A stretch of DNA of 64,000 nt. Source: an uncultured Chitinophaga sp. Its GTDB lineage: Bacteria > Bacteroidota > Bacteroidia > Cytophagales > Cyclobacteriaceae. The notes below the pieces were generated by a model that was given only the letters and a program-made list of their open reading frames with translations, was not told where the DNA came from and made no database searches. The position numbers and the translations under genes are program-made. Positions 8,594-17,469 of the stretch are shown one piece after another. Location of the stretch: contig CABHOK010000018.1 in NCBI GenBank assembly GCA_902168205.1, positions 124,001 through 188,000 on the forward strand, written 5' to 3'. Numbering within the stretch: position 1 is the first letter of the stretch; each line of letters begins with the position of its first letter.

Positions 8594-10033
8594 TTATTTC
8601 CACTCTCTTACAAGCCTGCCCAGCGTTTTAATTCCTTCTTCGATGGTGTCGTCCCATGGAGCACCATAGCTTAATCTAAAGCAGTTCTCAAATCGCCCTT
8701 GTGTTGAAAAAATTTGCCCGGGCGCAATACCAATGTTATGTTTCAATGCGCGCTTGTGTAATTTAAACGCATTGACCTTTTTATTCATTTCGATCCATAG
8801 CGTAAATCCTCCCTGCGGACGTGTTACCCGCGTATCATCCGGAAAATATTCTGATACCGCCTGCAGGTAACGAAGCGATTGTGTATGCAAAGCCTTTCGT
8901 AGATGCCGGAGATGTAATTCATACCGACCGTTGCTTAGAAAATTAGCAATGGCTGCCTGCGTAAGTGTATTGGTAGAAACAGAGTGCATGCGCTTAAGCC
9001 GCATAACACGTTCTTTAAATTTACCCGGTATAGTCCAGCCGATACGATAACCCGGAGCCAGTGATTTTGAGAATGATGCACAGTGAAGTACAAGTCCTTT
9101 CTTATCAAACGTCTTGCACGTCTTCGGGCGAGTCTTGCCGAAATATAGCTCGCCATATATATCGTCCTCAATGAGAGGTATATCTTTCTTGGCCAGCATA
9201 TCCACCAGTTTCTTCTTGCGATCATCCGGCATACAACTGCCGAGTGGATTATTAAAGTTATTCACGAACAGGCAAGCCTTGATGTCAAAGCGTGGTATAG
9301 CTTGTTCAAGATAATCTATATCAATGCCCAGCAGCGGGTCTGTTGGTATTTCTACTACCTTTAGTCCATGACTTTCCATCACCTGGAAAATGGCATAGTA
9401 GGTTGGTGTTTCGATAGCAACTGTATCACCTGGTTTGGTAACAGCTTTAATACAGAGTGACATGGCTTCAACAGCACCAGCCGTAACCACTATATCATCT
9501 TCACTCGGTGCACCGCCCCAGTTAAAAGCTTGCCGCGCAATCTGCTTGCGCAATGCAGCATTACCTTGCACATTTTCATAGTTGAGACAACAGGTTGGTG
9601 ACTCGCGTATAGCCTGCAGCGCAGCTTTATTCAATTTGGCAGTCGGGAGTAATTTGATGGAAGGCGTAGCCAATGAAAAGTTAGTAACACCCTTTGCATT
9701 CAGGTCGCGGTATACACTGTTGATCATGTCATCAACACTTACCGGCACAGCATCATCCGAAGGCTCGCATACCTGTGGTATATCTAATGTATGTTCGCGT
9801 GAATATTTAACATAGTACCCTGACTGCGGACGTGCTTCGATCAATCCTTTACTCTCTAAAAGATAATATGCCTGAAAGGCCGTACTTAGACTTATACCCT
9901 GCTCTTTGCTAAGCGCACGTACCGATAGAAGTTTATCGCCAACCTTCAGCACTTTCTTCTCAATGAGCGATTCTATCCGTTCTGCCACCTCGGTATATTT
10001 GTGATCGGTTTTTACTTCGAGTACGTCTTTCAT
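8594..10033 (-). CDS. MocR/GntR-type transcriptional regulator with aminotransferase domain
   Basis: 479 residues. The N-terminal winged-helix GntR domain (~residues 8-75: KYTEVAERIESLIEKKVLKVGDKLLSVRALSKEQGIS) is fused to a fold-type I PLP aminotransferase-like domain (~115-475). The PLP lysine is Lys323 in SFSKSLAPGYRIGW; NNFNNPLGS and EDDIYGELYF are also typical. MocR proteins such as PdxR and GabR sense PLP or amino acid aldimines and regulate vitamin B6, GABA or transport genes. The target here is unknown. The divergent neighbour at 10235 (DUF817) is a candidate. Confidence 0.92.
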   Translation of the reverse strand: MKDVLEVKTDHKYTEVAERIESLIEKKVLKVGDKLLSVRALSKEQGISLSTAFQAYYLLESKGLIEARPQSGYYVKYSREHTLDIPQVCEPSDDAVPVSVDDMINSVYRDLNAKGVTNFSLATPSIKLLPTAKLNKAALQAIRESPTCCLNYENVQGNAALRKQIARQAFNWGGAPSEDDIVVTAGAVEAMSLCIKAVTKPGDTVAIETPTYYAIFQVMESHGLKVVEIPTDPLLGIDIDYLEQAIPRFDIKACLFVNNFNNPLGSCMPDDRKKKLVDMLAKKDIPLIEDDIYGELYFGKTRPKTCKTFDKKGLVLHCASFSKSLAPGYRIGWTIPGKFKERVMRLKRMHSVSTNTLTQAAIANFLSNGRYELHLRHLRKALHTQSLRYLQAVSEYFPDDTRVTRPQGGFTLWIEMNKKVNAFKLHKRALKHNIGIAPGQIFSTQGRFENCFRLSYGAPWDDTIEEGIKTLGRLVREWK

Positions 10034-10042
10034 AAAATAGTT

Positions 10043-10215
10043 TTAAGCTGCGAGCGTTTTAAAGGCAACTGGCTGCAAGCTACTGGCTACAGGAAATAGC
10101 CGTGAGTTTTTAGTTTCGAGCCTTTTGGCGACTCCACAAAAATACGCAGCTAAGAGCCGTAAAGTTTCTTTAACAGAAAAACTTCTTGCAACGGGCAGCT
10201 AGTAACCAGTAGCTA
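10043..10215. repeat. Family D repeat cluster
   Basis: The divergent gap contains AAGCTGCGAGCG, AACTGGCTGCAAGCTACTGG, GAGCCTTTTGGCGAC, AAGAGCCGTAAAG, CAACGGGCAGCTAG and AACCAGTAGCTAA. These share the CTGGCTGC/GCAGCTAG vocabulary of 1271-1300 and 39721-39876. They are degenerate and partly inverted. Confidence 0.5.
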
Positions 10216-10234
10216 ATTTACGCTGTTTTGTTTC

Positions 10235-11140
10235 ATGCAACAACGGGTAAATGTTTTACGTTTGGCTTCGTTAATTAATCTTTTCTTTTTGAAACAGCTT
10301 CATCAGGCAATCGAGAATCAATTTGCGTTGCACGGTTCGGAAACGAAGTTTGTGTCGTTTGTAAAACAGTTCGTATGGTTTGGATATTTGCAGGCTGTGT
10401 CGTGCATCTTTCCGGTGTTGATTTTTATTTCGCTTGCGCTGTCATCGCCTTTGCACCTGGGTATACCGCGTTACGATCTTTTGCTGATCGTCTGTATCAT
10501 CGCGCAGGTAATCATGTACAAGACTGGTCTCGAAACACGAGACGAAGTTCTGGTGATTACACTTTTTCATTTGTTGGGACTGGTGATGGAGCTGCACAAA
10601 GTACACCGCGGATCATGGTCATACCCGGAACATGCGTACACCAAAGTTATAGGCGTGCCGCTATATGCCGGCTTTATGTATGCCAGTGTGGGAAGCTATA
10701 TCTGCCAGGCATGGCGCAACCTCAAACTTGACACTGTATATTGGCCCAATAGTATATATACAATCGGGGTGGGGGCAGCTATATATCTTAATTTTTTTAC
10801 CAATGCCTTTATTGCCGATCTGCGACTTTACATTGCGCTTGTGCTGATCGCGGTTTTCTGGAGGACTAGATTCTCTTTTAGACTCCATCAGAAAATATAC
10901 TATATATCAGCACTGCTTTCGTTCACTATTATTGGCTTCTTTATATGGCTTGCTGAAAACATTGCGACCTTCTTTGGTGCATGGAAATATGCCTACCAGC
11001 ACAAAGGCTGGCAGATAGTAACGTGGCACAAAATTACTTCGTGGAGTTTGATGGTAATTGTAAGTATAATTATCGTGGGCGAATTGAAGCGGCTAAAGGA
11101 GAAACGATCTGATCAAAGCACGTCAAAACTCCAGGAATAG
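10235..11140 (+). CDS. DUF817 family integral membrane protein
   Basis: 301 residues with about eight hydrophobic segments. The diagnostic stretch HRGSWSYPEHAYTKVIGVPLYAGFMYASVGSYICQAWR (~residues 122-160, cited for its conserved Trp, Tyr and Gly positions) matches the DUF817/YoaT family as I know it. The function of that family is not established. N-terminal residues 1-40 look amphipathic. It is divergently transcribed from the MocR-type regulator, which may control it. No RBS is evident, as is usual for this lineage. Confidence 0.8.
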   Translation: MQQRVNVLRLASLINLFFLKQLHQAIENQFALHGSETKFVSFVKQFVWFGYLQAVSCIFPVLIFISLALSSPLHLGIPRYDLLLIVCIIAQVIMYKTGLETRDEVLVITLFHLLGLVMELHKVHRGSWSYPEHAYTKVIGVPLYAGFMYASVGSYICQAWRNLKLDTVYWPNSIYTIGVGAAIYLNFFTNAFIADLRLYIALVLIAVFWRTRFSFRLHQKIYYISALLSFTIIGFFIWLAENIATFFGAWKYAYQHKGWQIVTWHKITSWSLMVIVSIIIVGELKRLKEKRSDQSTSKLQE

Positions 11141-11296
11141 GACGAATCGAAGCTGATGTTAAGCTGGTTACGCTCCGACCAATCAACGTTTTTCAACGAT
11201 AAGCCGTCAAAAGCATAAACGATGGACTCCCGGTAAAGTCGTAAATTGCATATCCCGGAATGTTTATACATAGGCATTTCGACTTATTCTACAGCT

Positions 11297-12118
11297 ATGA
11301 GACAGGCTCTTACCTCCCGGACCCTTATCCGCACCACGGTGTTGCTGTTGCTCTCAACAGTATCAGGCTGTGATAAAAGCAGAACCTTTACCGTTCGTAC
11401 CGAGACTATAAAAGTAGAATCGCTTGACCAGATTGTGCTGGTAGCTGATGCTGTGGTAAAACCTCTTTTATATACCCATGTTTCAGGCCTTGAAAAACTT
11501 CCGGTGCGAAAAGCGAAAGCGAAATTTATATCGGCTGTATTACCTTCTATACTGGTTGCCAAGCATGAAATCGAGCAGCGTAGAATTAGAATTGAGACAC
11601 TGCGCGCAAAGAAATCCTGGAACGAAACTGACAGCGCGCTCTACATTGATTTAAAGAATCGGTATCGCGCCAAAGATATTGATGATTTGTTGGTGCGAAC
11701 ACATACACTACCCACAAGCATTGTTTTGGCGCAAGCTGCCGTGGAAAGCGGCTGGGGTAAATCCCGCTTTTTTCTGCAGGCAAACAATTTGTTTGGTGTG
11801 TGGTCTTTCAACACAAATGAATCGCGCATCGTAGCAAGACGTACACGCGAGAACAAACGTATATACCTGCGCGCGTATCCGGATATGTCCAAATCAATTA
11901 TCGATTACTTCGAGATACTCGCACGATCACGTTCCTATAAAAGTCTGCGCGAAGCACGCAAACAAACGGAAGACCCACTGGAGCTACTTCCGCATTTGAA
12001 AAATTACTCCGAACGGAGATCAGCCTATACCAATCAATTGAAGAAGATAATTCTGCGCAATAACCTCAAGCAATTTGATAGTTATGTGATCGACCCGCAG
12101 TACCTGGTTGAAGATTGA
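11297..12118 (+). CDS. Bax-like glucosaminidase lipoprotein
   Basis: 273 residues from ATG 11297. The signal segment TLIRTTVLLLLSTVSGC with lipobox Cys follows directly, whereas an upstream ATG at 11246 gives a non-hydrophobic leader. The C-terminal domain is of the Bax/FlgJ-like N-acetylglucosaminidase type: IVLAQAAVESGWGKSRFFLQANNLFGVWSF with likely catalytic Glu150, then YPDMSKSIIDYFEILARSRSY and the YAT/AYTNQL-like end. It probably cleaves peptidoglycan glycan strands from a membrane anchor. The following deacetylase begins 43 nt downstream, so the two wall-associated enzymes may share a transcript. Confidence 0.87.
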   Translation: MRQALTSRTLIRTTVLLLLSTVSGCDKSRTFTVRTETIKVESLDQIVLVADAVVKPLLYTHVSGLEKLPVRKAKAKFISAVLPSILVAKHEIEQRRIRIETLRAKKSWNETDSALYIDLKNRYRAKDIDDLLVRTHTLPTSIVLAQAAVESGWGKSRFFLQANNLFGVWSFNTNESRIVARRTRENKRIYLRAYPDMSKSIIDYFEILARSRSYKSLREARKQTEDPLELLPHLKNYSERRSAYTNQLKKIILRNNLKQFDSYVIDPQYLVED

Positions 12119-12161
12119 TCTGGTTTATACGTTCATTCTTTTCAAATATACCCCTCTCGCT

Positions 12162-13217
12162 ATGCCGCGTTTTCATATTTCTCTTTTATTCATTCTTATT
12201 CTTTCCTGCTCTGGTAAACCTGTATCGAATAGCACAGAGGAAATTGTAAGCAGCGACAAGGAGGTTGTCTGCTTTATATACCATCGGTTTGGCGATTCAC
12301 GTTACCCATCTACCAACACACCGGTAAAAGATTTTGAAGCCCATCTCGCATACCTGAAGAAGAATAATTTTCAGTTGCTTACTTTCTCGGAAGCAATTGA
12401 ATATTTGCAATCAGATAAGCCCGCACGTAAAACAGCTGTGATCACTATCGATGATGCCTATAAGACTTTCTACGAACGTGGGCTACCGCTACTGAAAAAA
12501 TATAGTATACCGGCTACACTTTTTATCAATACGAAAACCGTTGGCGGAGGTGACTATATGAACTGGGCGCAACTGGAAGATGCAATCAAACATAAAGTTG
12601 AAATCGGCAACCATACCCACTCGCATGATTTCTTCCTGAATCAGTCAGCAGCAACACGCTATAAAACTTTTAAGGATGAGATTGAATTAAGTCAAACGAT
12701 CATCAGCGAAAAACTCAACACGAAGCCCATAGTATTTTCATATCCTTACGGTGAGTTCGATACAAAGATGAAAGACATTGTGAAAGAGGTCGGATTTATA
12801 GCAGCAGCAGCACAGAATTCAGGTGTAATGTATAGTGGCGATGATCTTTTTGAATGTCCGCGTTTTCCGATGTCCGAGTCGTATTCTGCGAAAGATAAAT
12901 TTATAGAGAAAGCCTCCATGAAAGCATTGCGTGTAAAGAAGCGTTCGCCCAATGACTATATAATGCCGAAAGGTAATCAGCCACTGTTAACCTTAACGTT
13001 TGATGGTGAAGGATTGCGCCTGAACCAACTACAGTGTTTTGTGCAGGGAGGTGAGTGCGCACTCGATGTTGTCGACAAGCAAAAAGTAGTGGTAACCCTC
13101 CAGGCTGCTAAACCCATGACGAAGAAAAGAAGAACCCTCTACACTATAACAGTTCCTGATAAGCAGGGTATATGGCATTGGTATAGTCACTTGTGGATAA
13201 ATACTGCGGTAGACTAA
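12162..13217 (+). CDS. Polysaccharide deacetylase (NodB domain) lipoprotein
   Basis: 351 residues from ATG 12162, chosen because MPRFHISLLFILILSC gives a lipoprotein signal with Cys; the longer frame has no ATG. The NodB homology domain (~residues 60-250) shows AVITIDDAYKTF with Asp97/Asp98, ATLFINTKTVGG, and the metal-binding GNHTHSHDF with His151 and His155, then FSYPYGEFD. The C-terminal ~90 residues form a beta-rich tail with no recognised name. Family enzymes de-N-acetylate exopolysaccharide or peptidoglycan. It lies behind a Bax-like glucosaminidase. Confidence 0.9.
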   Translation: MPRFHISLLFILILSCSGKPVSNSTEEIVSSDKEVVCFIYHRFGDSRYPSTNTPVKDFEAHLAYLKKNNFQLLTFSEAIEYLQSDKPARKTAVITIDDAYKTFYERGLPLLKKYSIPATLFINTKTVGGGDYMNWAQLEDAIKHKVEIGNHTHSHDFFLNQSAATRYKTFKDEIELSQTIISEKLNTKPIVFSYPYGEFDTKMKDIVKEVGFIAAAAQNSGVMYSGDDLFECPRFPMSESYSAKDKFIEKASMKALRVKKRSPNDYIMPKGNQPLLTLTFDGEGLRLNQLQCFVQGGECALDVVDKQKVVVTLQAAKPMTKKRRTLYTITVPDKQGIWHWYSHLWINTAVD

Positions 13218-13531
13218 ATTGTATTGATGAAAGGCGTTGGAAGGATATAAAATTTTGTTGCAGGATCGCTAAGCAAATTGCAGTCTACATCGCAATGCGT
13301 TGCGATGTAAGTAAATTTCGCTGTCAAAATATATTTTAATTTTTGTCATCCTATAGGAACCAATCTGCGTTTAACTAAGTGAAATTCGAAAATGAAACTC
13401 ACCGGTAAAAAAAGTATAGAACCCGGTTTCCTTCTGAGCATATTTCGAATAGAGTAAAGATTATGAACACGTCCATGTAAAGAGTACACCAGTTGTAAAA
13501 ACAAGTAAGCCGATTAAAGGCGAACCTTATT
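13218..13531. other. Intergenic stretch with a perfect 10-bp hairpin
   Basis: No gene seen. TACATCGCAA (13286-13295) and TTGCGATGTA (13300-13309) are exact complements with a TGCG loop and no following T-run, so the hairpin may be an RNA processing signal or protein site rather than a simple terminator. Confidence 0.5.
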
Positions 13532-13547
13532 TCTCTCTCTCTCTCTC
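13532..13547 (+). repeat. (TC)8 microsatellite
   Basis: Eight uninterrupted TC dinucleotides followed by a T5 run, ending 29 nt before the ATG at 13577. Length change by slippage could alter leader or promoter spacing. Confidence 0.9.
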
Positions 13548-13576
13548 TTTTTCAAATATACATTTTAAAATAAAAT

Positions 13577-13714
13577 ATGATTAGACTGACAATTGCGGTC
13601 GGGTTTCTGACCGTGTTCGGTATAGTAGGCTATGCTTTGGTACTACTGCTGACAAATTATTTCGAACAGAAAAATAAACCTAGTAATAACAAATCTAACC
13701 AAACAACTATCTAA
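13577..13714 (+). CDS. 45-residue single-pass membrane protein, uncharacterised
   Basis: A small ORF beginning ATG ATT AGA CTG and ending TAA at 13714, two nucleotides before the band-7 ATG at 13717. The peptide has one strong hydrophobic segment (IAVGFLTVFGIVGYALVLLL, about residues 6-25) and a polar, Asn/Lys/Gln-rich tail (EQKNKPSNNKSNQTTI). The near-contact with the next gene argues for co-translation and against chance. I recognise no family. It may be a small partner of the band-7 protein; that is inference. Confidence 0.65.
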   Translation: MIRLTIAVGFLTVFGIVGYALVLLLTNYFEQKNKPSNNKSNQTTI

Positions 13715-13716
13715 AC

Positions 13717-14949
13717 ATGAATCCATCACTTAAACCCAAGATTGTACTGGCTGTAGTGCTTATTTTCAGTATGGTGTTATTCTTCATCGTCAATCCATTT
13801 TCATGGAATGATGCGGGTAACCGTACCGTTGTAGAACGTACTACCGGTGAACAGATCGTACAGTTTGCTCCCGGTATATTTTATGCCGGCTTCTTTGCCA
13901 AAGAGAAGGAGTGGCCGAACCAGATCTCCGTTACATACCAGGAAGAAAATCCTAAACTTGACCTGGAAGACAACGGTATAGAGGTAGGCAAGATCATGAT
14001 CCGTTTCAGCGATGCCACTACAGCTGATGTAAAGGGTATCACGCAGTTTATTCTGCCATCGGATGAAAAAGAAATGATCCTGATTCACAACACACACCGT
14101 ACACCGCAGTCGCTGGTGGTAAAGCGACTTGCTCCTTATACCAAAGAGTGTTTGCAATCATCGGCTCAGTTGATGAGCAGTGAGAAACACTACGGAGGTG
14201 GTCGTGCGCAGATGGCGCAGGATTTTATGGATCAGCTTAAAGAAGGCGTATACCTGTTGAAAACTGAAGAGAATGTAGTATTCGATTCGTTGGAACAGGA
14301 GAAGAAAAGAATATATCAGACCGAAATCCAATTCGACAAAAAAGATGGTGCTCCGAAACGTAAGCTATCTTCTATAAAAGAATATGGTATTACGGTAGCC
14401 GATGCAGCGATCACCGATGTTGACTACGAAGATAAAGTTGACCAGAAGCTTACCAAGATCATCGATGCCGTTACAAAGTCTTCAATCTCTAAACAAGAGT
14501 TGATGACGGCCCAACAGCAAACCTTGACAGCGAAAGCGAAAGGTGAACAAGCGCTCGTTGAAATTGAGTATCAACAGAAACAGGATCAGATCAAGCAGGT
14601 TGTAGAAGCTGAAACAAAAGTAAAAGTTGCTGAACAGGATAAGCAACAGCAGAAGATCGCCTACGAAGGTGCTATACTGGAGTCTAAGAAAATAAAGGAG
14701 CTCGCAGATGCCCAGGCATATGCACGCGCCAAGATCATGCAGGCTGACGGTGCATTGGAAATGAAACTGAAAGCACAGGTAGAAGTACAAAAAGTCTGGG
14801 CCGATGCCTTTAGTAAATATACCGGTGCAATTGTACCCCAGATACAAACAGGCGGTACCGGCACAACCAACGGTGCACTTAACTTCATGGACCTGATGAC
14901 AGCCAAAACAGCCAAAGACTTCGCACTAGATCTGAAGAACAAAAATTAA
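13717..14949 (+). CDS. SPFH/band-7 (prohibitin-like) membrane protein
   Basis: 410 residues. One N-terminal transmembrane helix (IVLAVVLIFSMVLFFIV, ~9-26) is followed by a band-7-like domain (RTVVERTTGEQIVQFAPGIFYAGFFAKEKEWPNQ onwards, ~35-250). A long Gln/Lys/Glu/Ala-rich coiled coil (~255-360) and a Gly/Thr-rich C-terminus complete it. SPFH proteins oligomerise into ring or raft scaffolds that organise proteases or other membrane proteins. The specific role is not visible here. A 45-residue membrane ORF is immediately upstream and a strong terminator follows. Confidence 0.88.
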   Translation: MNPSLKPKIVLAVVLIFSMVLFFIVNPFSWNDAGNRTVVERTTGEQIVQFAPGIFYAGFFAKEKEWPNQISVTYQEENPKLDLEDNGIEVGKIMIRFSDATTADVKGITQFILPSDEKEMILIHNTHRTPQSLVVKRLAPYTKECLQSSAQLMSSEKHYGGGRAQMAQDFMDQLKEGVYLLKTEENVVFDSLEQEKKRIYQTEIQFDKKDGAPKRKLSSIKEYGITVADAAITDVDYEDKVDQKLTKIIDAVTKSSISKQELMTAQQQTLTAKAKGEQALVEIEYQQKQDQIKQVVEAETKVKVAEQDKQQQKIAYEGAILESKKIKELADAQAYARAKIMQADGALEMKLKAQVEVQKVWADAFSKYTGAIVPQIQTGGTGTTNGALNFMDLMTAKTAKDFALDLKNKN

Positions 14950-14975
14950 TAATAGTATCTATACTATATATCCTC

Positions 14976-15011
14976 AAAAGAGCGGAAGCAATTCCGCTCT
15001 TTTTTGTTTTT
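14976..15011 (+). terminator. Intrinsic terminator of the band-7 gene
   Basis: A 12-bp perfect stem (AAAAGAGCGGAA with TTCCGCTCTTTT) closes on a GCAA tetraloop and continues into a T-rich tract. Confidence 0.95.
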
Positions 15012-15057
15012 ATAATATATACCCTTTTTCAATCACTCACACTCACCTCTGCATTTT

Positions 15058-15161
15058 ACTTCTTACTCCTTGCTCCTTACTTCCAACTCCTCACTCCTTC
15101 CAACTTTTGACTTCCAGACTTCCCGACTTCTTTAACTTCCCGACTTTCGGACCTCCGAAAC
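15058..15161. repeat. Family B repeat cluster with TTACTCCTTGCTCC units
   Basis: Degenerate runs such as CTTACTCCTTGCTCCTTAC, ACTTCCAACTCC, TTGACTTCCAGACTTCCCGA, AACTTCCCGACTTTCGGACC. The second half is the reverse orientation of the 4751-4800 element. The remainder of the gap (15162-15254) shows nothing I can name. Confidence 0.6.
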
Positions 15162-15254
15162 TGATCTGGTCAAAATAAACAAAACTGAAACTGTTTTTTT
15201 TACGTAATAACTTCAAGATTTGAGTCACAGTTCACACACTTTAACCCTACGTAC

Positions 15255-16178
15255 TTGAAAAAAGAACTACTATTTGCGTACATCGCCTTGGCTGCAATCT
15301 GCATCATCTGGGGAACCACCTATTTGGTGATGCGAATGGCTGTTGTTGAATTTCCTCCGTTCCTGTTTGTTTCGGTTCGTCAAATCATTGCCGGATTGAT
15401 CCTCGCAGGTTTCATGCTTACTATTGGTAAGGTAAAATTGCCGGCCGGCAGTGCATATCTTATACGTCAGGCTATTGCAGGGTTCTTCATGATTACACTC
15501 GGCAATGGTTTGGTAGCGTGGGCTGAAGTACATATACCCAGCGGTGTGGCAGCAGTAATCTGTTCGCTGATGCCCGTCACAGTAATTCTTATTAATCTCT
15601 CTATAAATAAAGACGAACGTCCTACGGTACCCATTATGCTCGGGGTCGCCATTGGTATGGTCGGAATAGTTCTCATCTTCAGTGAACACATCGGTGAGTT
15701 TACACGCATTGAATATATACTCGGTATCATCGTGACATTTGTAGCCGTATTGAGCTGGGCCAGTGCCAGTATATGGATGAAGAAGCAGAACACTGAAAAT
15801 TCGAATCCATTTTTAAACGCAGGTCTTCAAATGTTTTTCGGAGGTATATGGATGATTCCGCTGTCGCTGATCTTTGATGATCTGAGTGATGTGCAGTGGA
15901 CAGCATCGGTTGTATATCCGCTTATATATCTGATCGCGCTAGGATCGATTGTAGCGTATGCGTGTTACTCGTACGCCCTTCGAAAATTACCCATGACCAT
16001 CGTATCGCTCTACGCATACGTGAATCCGCTGGTAGCCGTAGTGTTGGGCTGGGTAGTACTTGATGAGAAACTCAACATGAAGATCTGGGTAGCCATTCTG
16101 CTAACCGTAGCCGGTATATATATCGTTAACCGGGGCTATCAGTTACGCGATGCCTGGAAAGCACAATTCAGTCGATAG
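15255..16178 (+). CDS. EamA/DMT-family transporter, TTG start
   Basis: 307 residues, ten predicted membrane segments in two EamA repeats (~1-140 and ~150-295). It opens LKKELLFAYIALAAICIIWGTTYLVMRMAV, the normal N-terminus of this family. There is no ATG that would retain helix 1: TTG at 15255 is the only start that includes it, and the next ATG would remove about 25 residues. These proteins export or import small metabolites such as amino acids or nucleosides; the substrate cannot be told. The gene begins a dense same-strand run, with the cupin gene starting 2 nt after its stop. Confidence 0.9.
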   Translation: MKKELLFAYIALAAICIIWGTTYLVMRMAVVEFPPFLFVSVRQIIAGLILAGFMLTIGKVKLPAGSAYLIRQAIAGFFMITLGNGLVAWAEVHIPSGVAAVICSLMPVTVILINLSINKDERPTVPIMLGVAIGMVGIVLIFSEHIGEFTRIEYILGIIVTFVAVLSWASASIWMKKQNTENSNPFLNAGLQMFFGGIWMIPLSLIFDDLSDVQWTASVVYPLIYLIALGSIVAYACYSYALRKLPMTIVSLYAYVNPLVAVVLGWVVLDEKLNMKIWVAILLTVAGIYIVNRGYQLRDAWKAQFSR

Positions 16179-16180
16179 CC

Positions 16181-16561
16181 ATGGAATCCATATTGTTTCA
16201 GACTACTGACTGGACAACCGTACCAGTCACGGAGCACCGTGGCGAACAAGGTATAGCGCTGTGGCAAACAAAACAGTATAATGGCTTGCGCATACGACTT
16301 GTGGAGTATTCCGTGGGGTACAGAGCTGATCATTGGTGCAAGGCCGGCCATATTGTATATTGTATAGAAGGTGAAATGATTTCGGAGCTTGCGGATGGAA
16401 GAATATTTATACTGTCTAAAGGAATGACGTATCAGGTTTCTGATAACGTCAGCATGCATCGCTCGTATTCCGAGAACGGAGTGAAGCTGCTGATTATCGA
16501 TGGCGACTTTCTGAAAGCAAAGAATAACGCAAACCTGGCCTCTAATCCCTGGAAAATATAG
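16181..16561 (+). CDS. DHCW-motif cupin-fold protein
   Basis: 126 residues, a single beta-barrel cupin. It carries YRADHWCKAGHIVYCIEGEMISELADGR, recognisable as the DHCW-type cupin signature (Asp-His-Trp-Cys with a following His and Glu as probable metal ligands). No function is established for the family. The gene lies 2 nt after the EamA transporter and 7 nt before a GNAT gene, so it is probably part of the same transcript. Confidence 0.8.
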   Translation: MESILFQTTDWTTVPVTEHRGEQGIALWQTKQYNGLRIRLVEYSVGYRADHWCKAGHIVYCIEGEMISELADGRIFILSKGMTYQVSDNVSMHRSYSENGVKLLIIDGDFLKAKNNANLASNPWKI

Positions 16562-16568
16562 TCTGACG

Positions 16569-16988
16569 ATGAATATAAAACTGGCAACAACAAAAGAAGA
16601 TATACTGAAATGCTGGGATGTGATAAACGTACTGCGACCACATCTGCAACCGGAAGCATTTGCTGATACCGTACTGGAGATGTTGCAGGAAGGTTACAAA
16701 CTTGCGTTTATCGAGAAAGATGGAAAGGGCGCTGCTGCGATTGGCTATCGCTATCAGAACTTTCTGTATAATGGCAAACATATATACATCGATGATCTGG
16801 TAACACTTCCGGCTTATCGTAAACAGGGACTTGCCGCAGCATTGCTTGACTTTGTGGATGCCGAAGCGCGTGCGAACGGATATAAATGTGTAACGCTTGA
16901 TTCCGGGCATCACCGAAATGATGCGCACAGACTATATCTAAACAAAGGATTTATAATAAGCAGTCATCATTTTTTAAAGAATTTATAG
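16569..16988 (+). CDS. GNAT family N-acetyltransferase
   Basis: 139 residues. It shows YIDDLVTLPAYRKQGLAAALLDFVDAEARANGYKCVTLDSGHHRNDAHRLYLNKGFI, with the acetyl-CoA pyrophosphate loop YRKQGLAAAL (Q/RxxGxA type) and the C-terminal LYLNKGF strand. The substrate is unknown. First of four consecutive GNAT genes separated by 7, -4 and 6 nt, which suggests co-expression. The four are quite divergent from one another, so recent tandem duplication is not evident. Confidence 0.9.
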   Translation: MNIKLATTKEDILKCWDVINVLRPHLQPEAFADTVLEMLQEGYKLAFIEKDGKGAAAIGYRYQNFLYNGKHIYIDDLVTLPAYRKQGLAAALLDFVDAEARANGYKCVTLDSGHHRNDAHRLYLNKGFIISSHHFLKNL

Positions 16989-16995
16989 TGAGTGT

Positions 16996-17469
16996 ATGAT
17001 ACAGGTGAGTACGACCATATCCGTTCGTGAATACGAACCCCAACATCAACCGTGGTTTGAGAAATTCAACCGCGCATGGATCGAACGCTATTTCTGGATG
17101 GAGCCTATTGATTTTGAAGTGTTGCAGCATCCCGACAAACACATCCTCGCCCACGGTGGCGCTATACTCATGGCCTATGCCGGTGAAGATGTAGCCGGTA
17201 CTGTTGCGTTAAAATATGTGTCACCCGGTATATATGAATTTACCAAGATGGCCGTGGACGAAAAATTTCAGGGACTGAAGATCGGACGACTGCTCGCGGA
17301 GACTGCCATTGTAAAAGCAAAGTCGATGGGAGCGCACAAGATCATTCTCTATTCGCATACAAGCCTCGCGACTGCTATCGGGTTGTATAGAAAGTTAGGT
17401 TTTATAGAAGTACCCGTGGATGGTCCCTATAAACGGAGTGATATCAAAATGGAGTTAACGGCATTATGA
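16996..17469 (+). CDS. GNAT family N-acetyltransferase
   Basis: 157 residues. The N-terminal half (EYEPQHQPWFEKFNRAWIERYFWMEPIDFEVLQHPDKHIL) is the form seen in single-domain relatives of MarR-GNAT proteins. The acetyl-CoA motif is KMAVDEKFQGLKIGRLLAETAIVKAKSMG, and the C-terminal strand reads LYRKLGFIEVP. The substrate is not predictable, possibly an amino acid or small amine. It overlaps the next GNAT gene by 4 nt (ATGA), indicating translational coupling. Confidence 0.9.
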   Translation: MIQVSTTISVREYEPQHQPWFEKFNRAWIERYFWMEPIDFEVLQHPDKHILAHGGAILMAYAGEDVAGTVALKYVSPGIYEFTKMAVDEKFQGLKIGRLLAETAIVKAKSMGAHKIILYSHTSLATAIGLYRKLGFIEVPVDGPYKRSDIKMELTAL

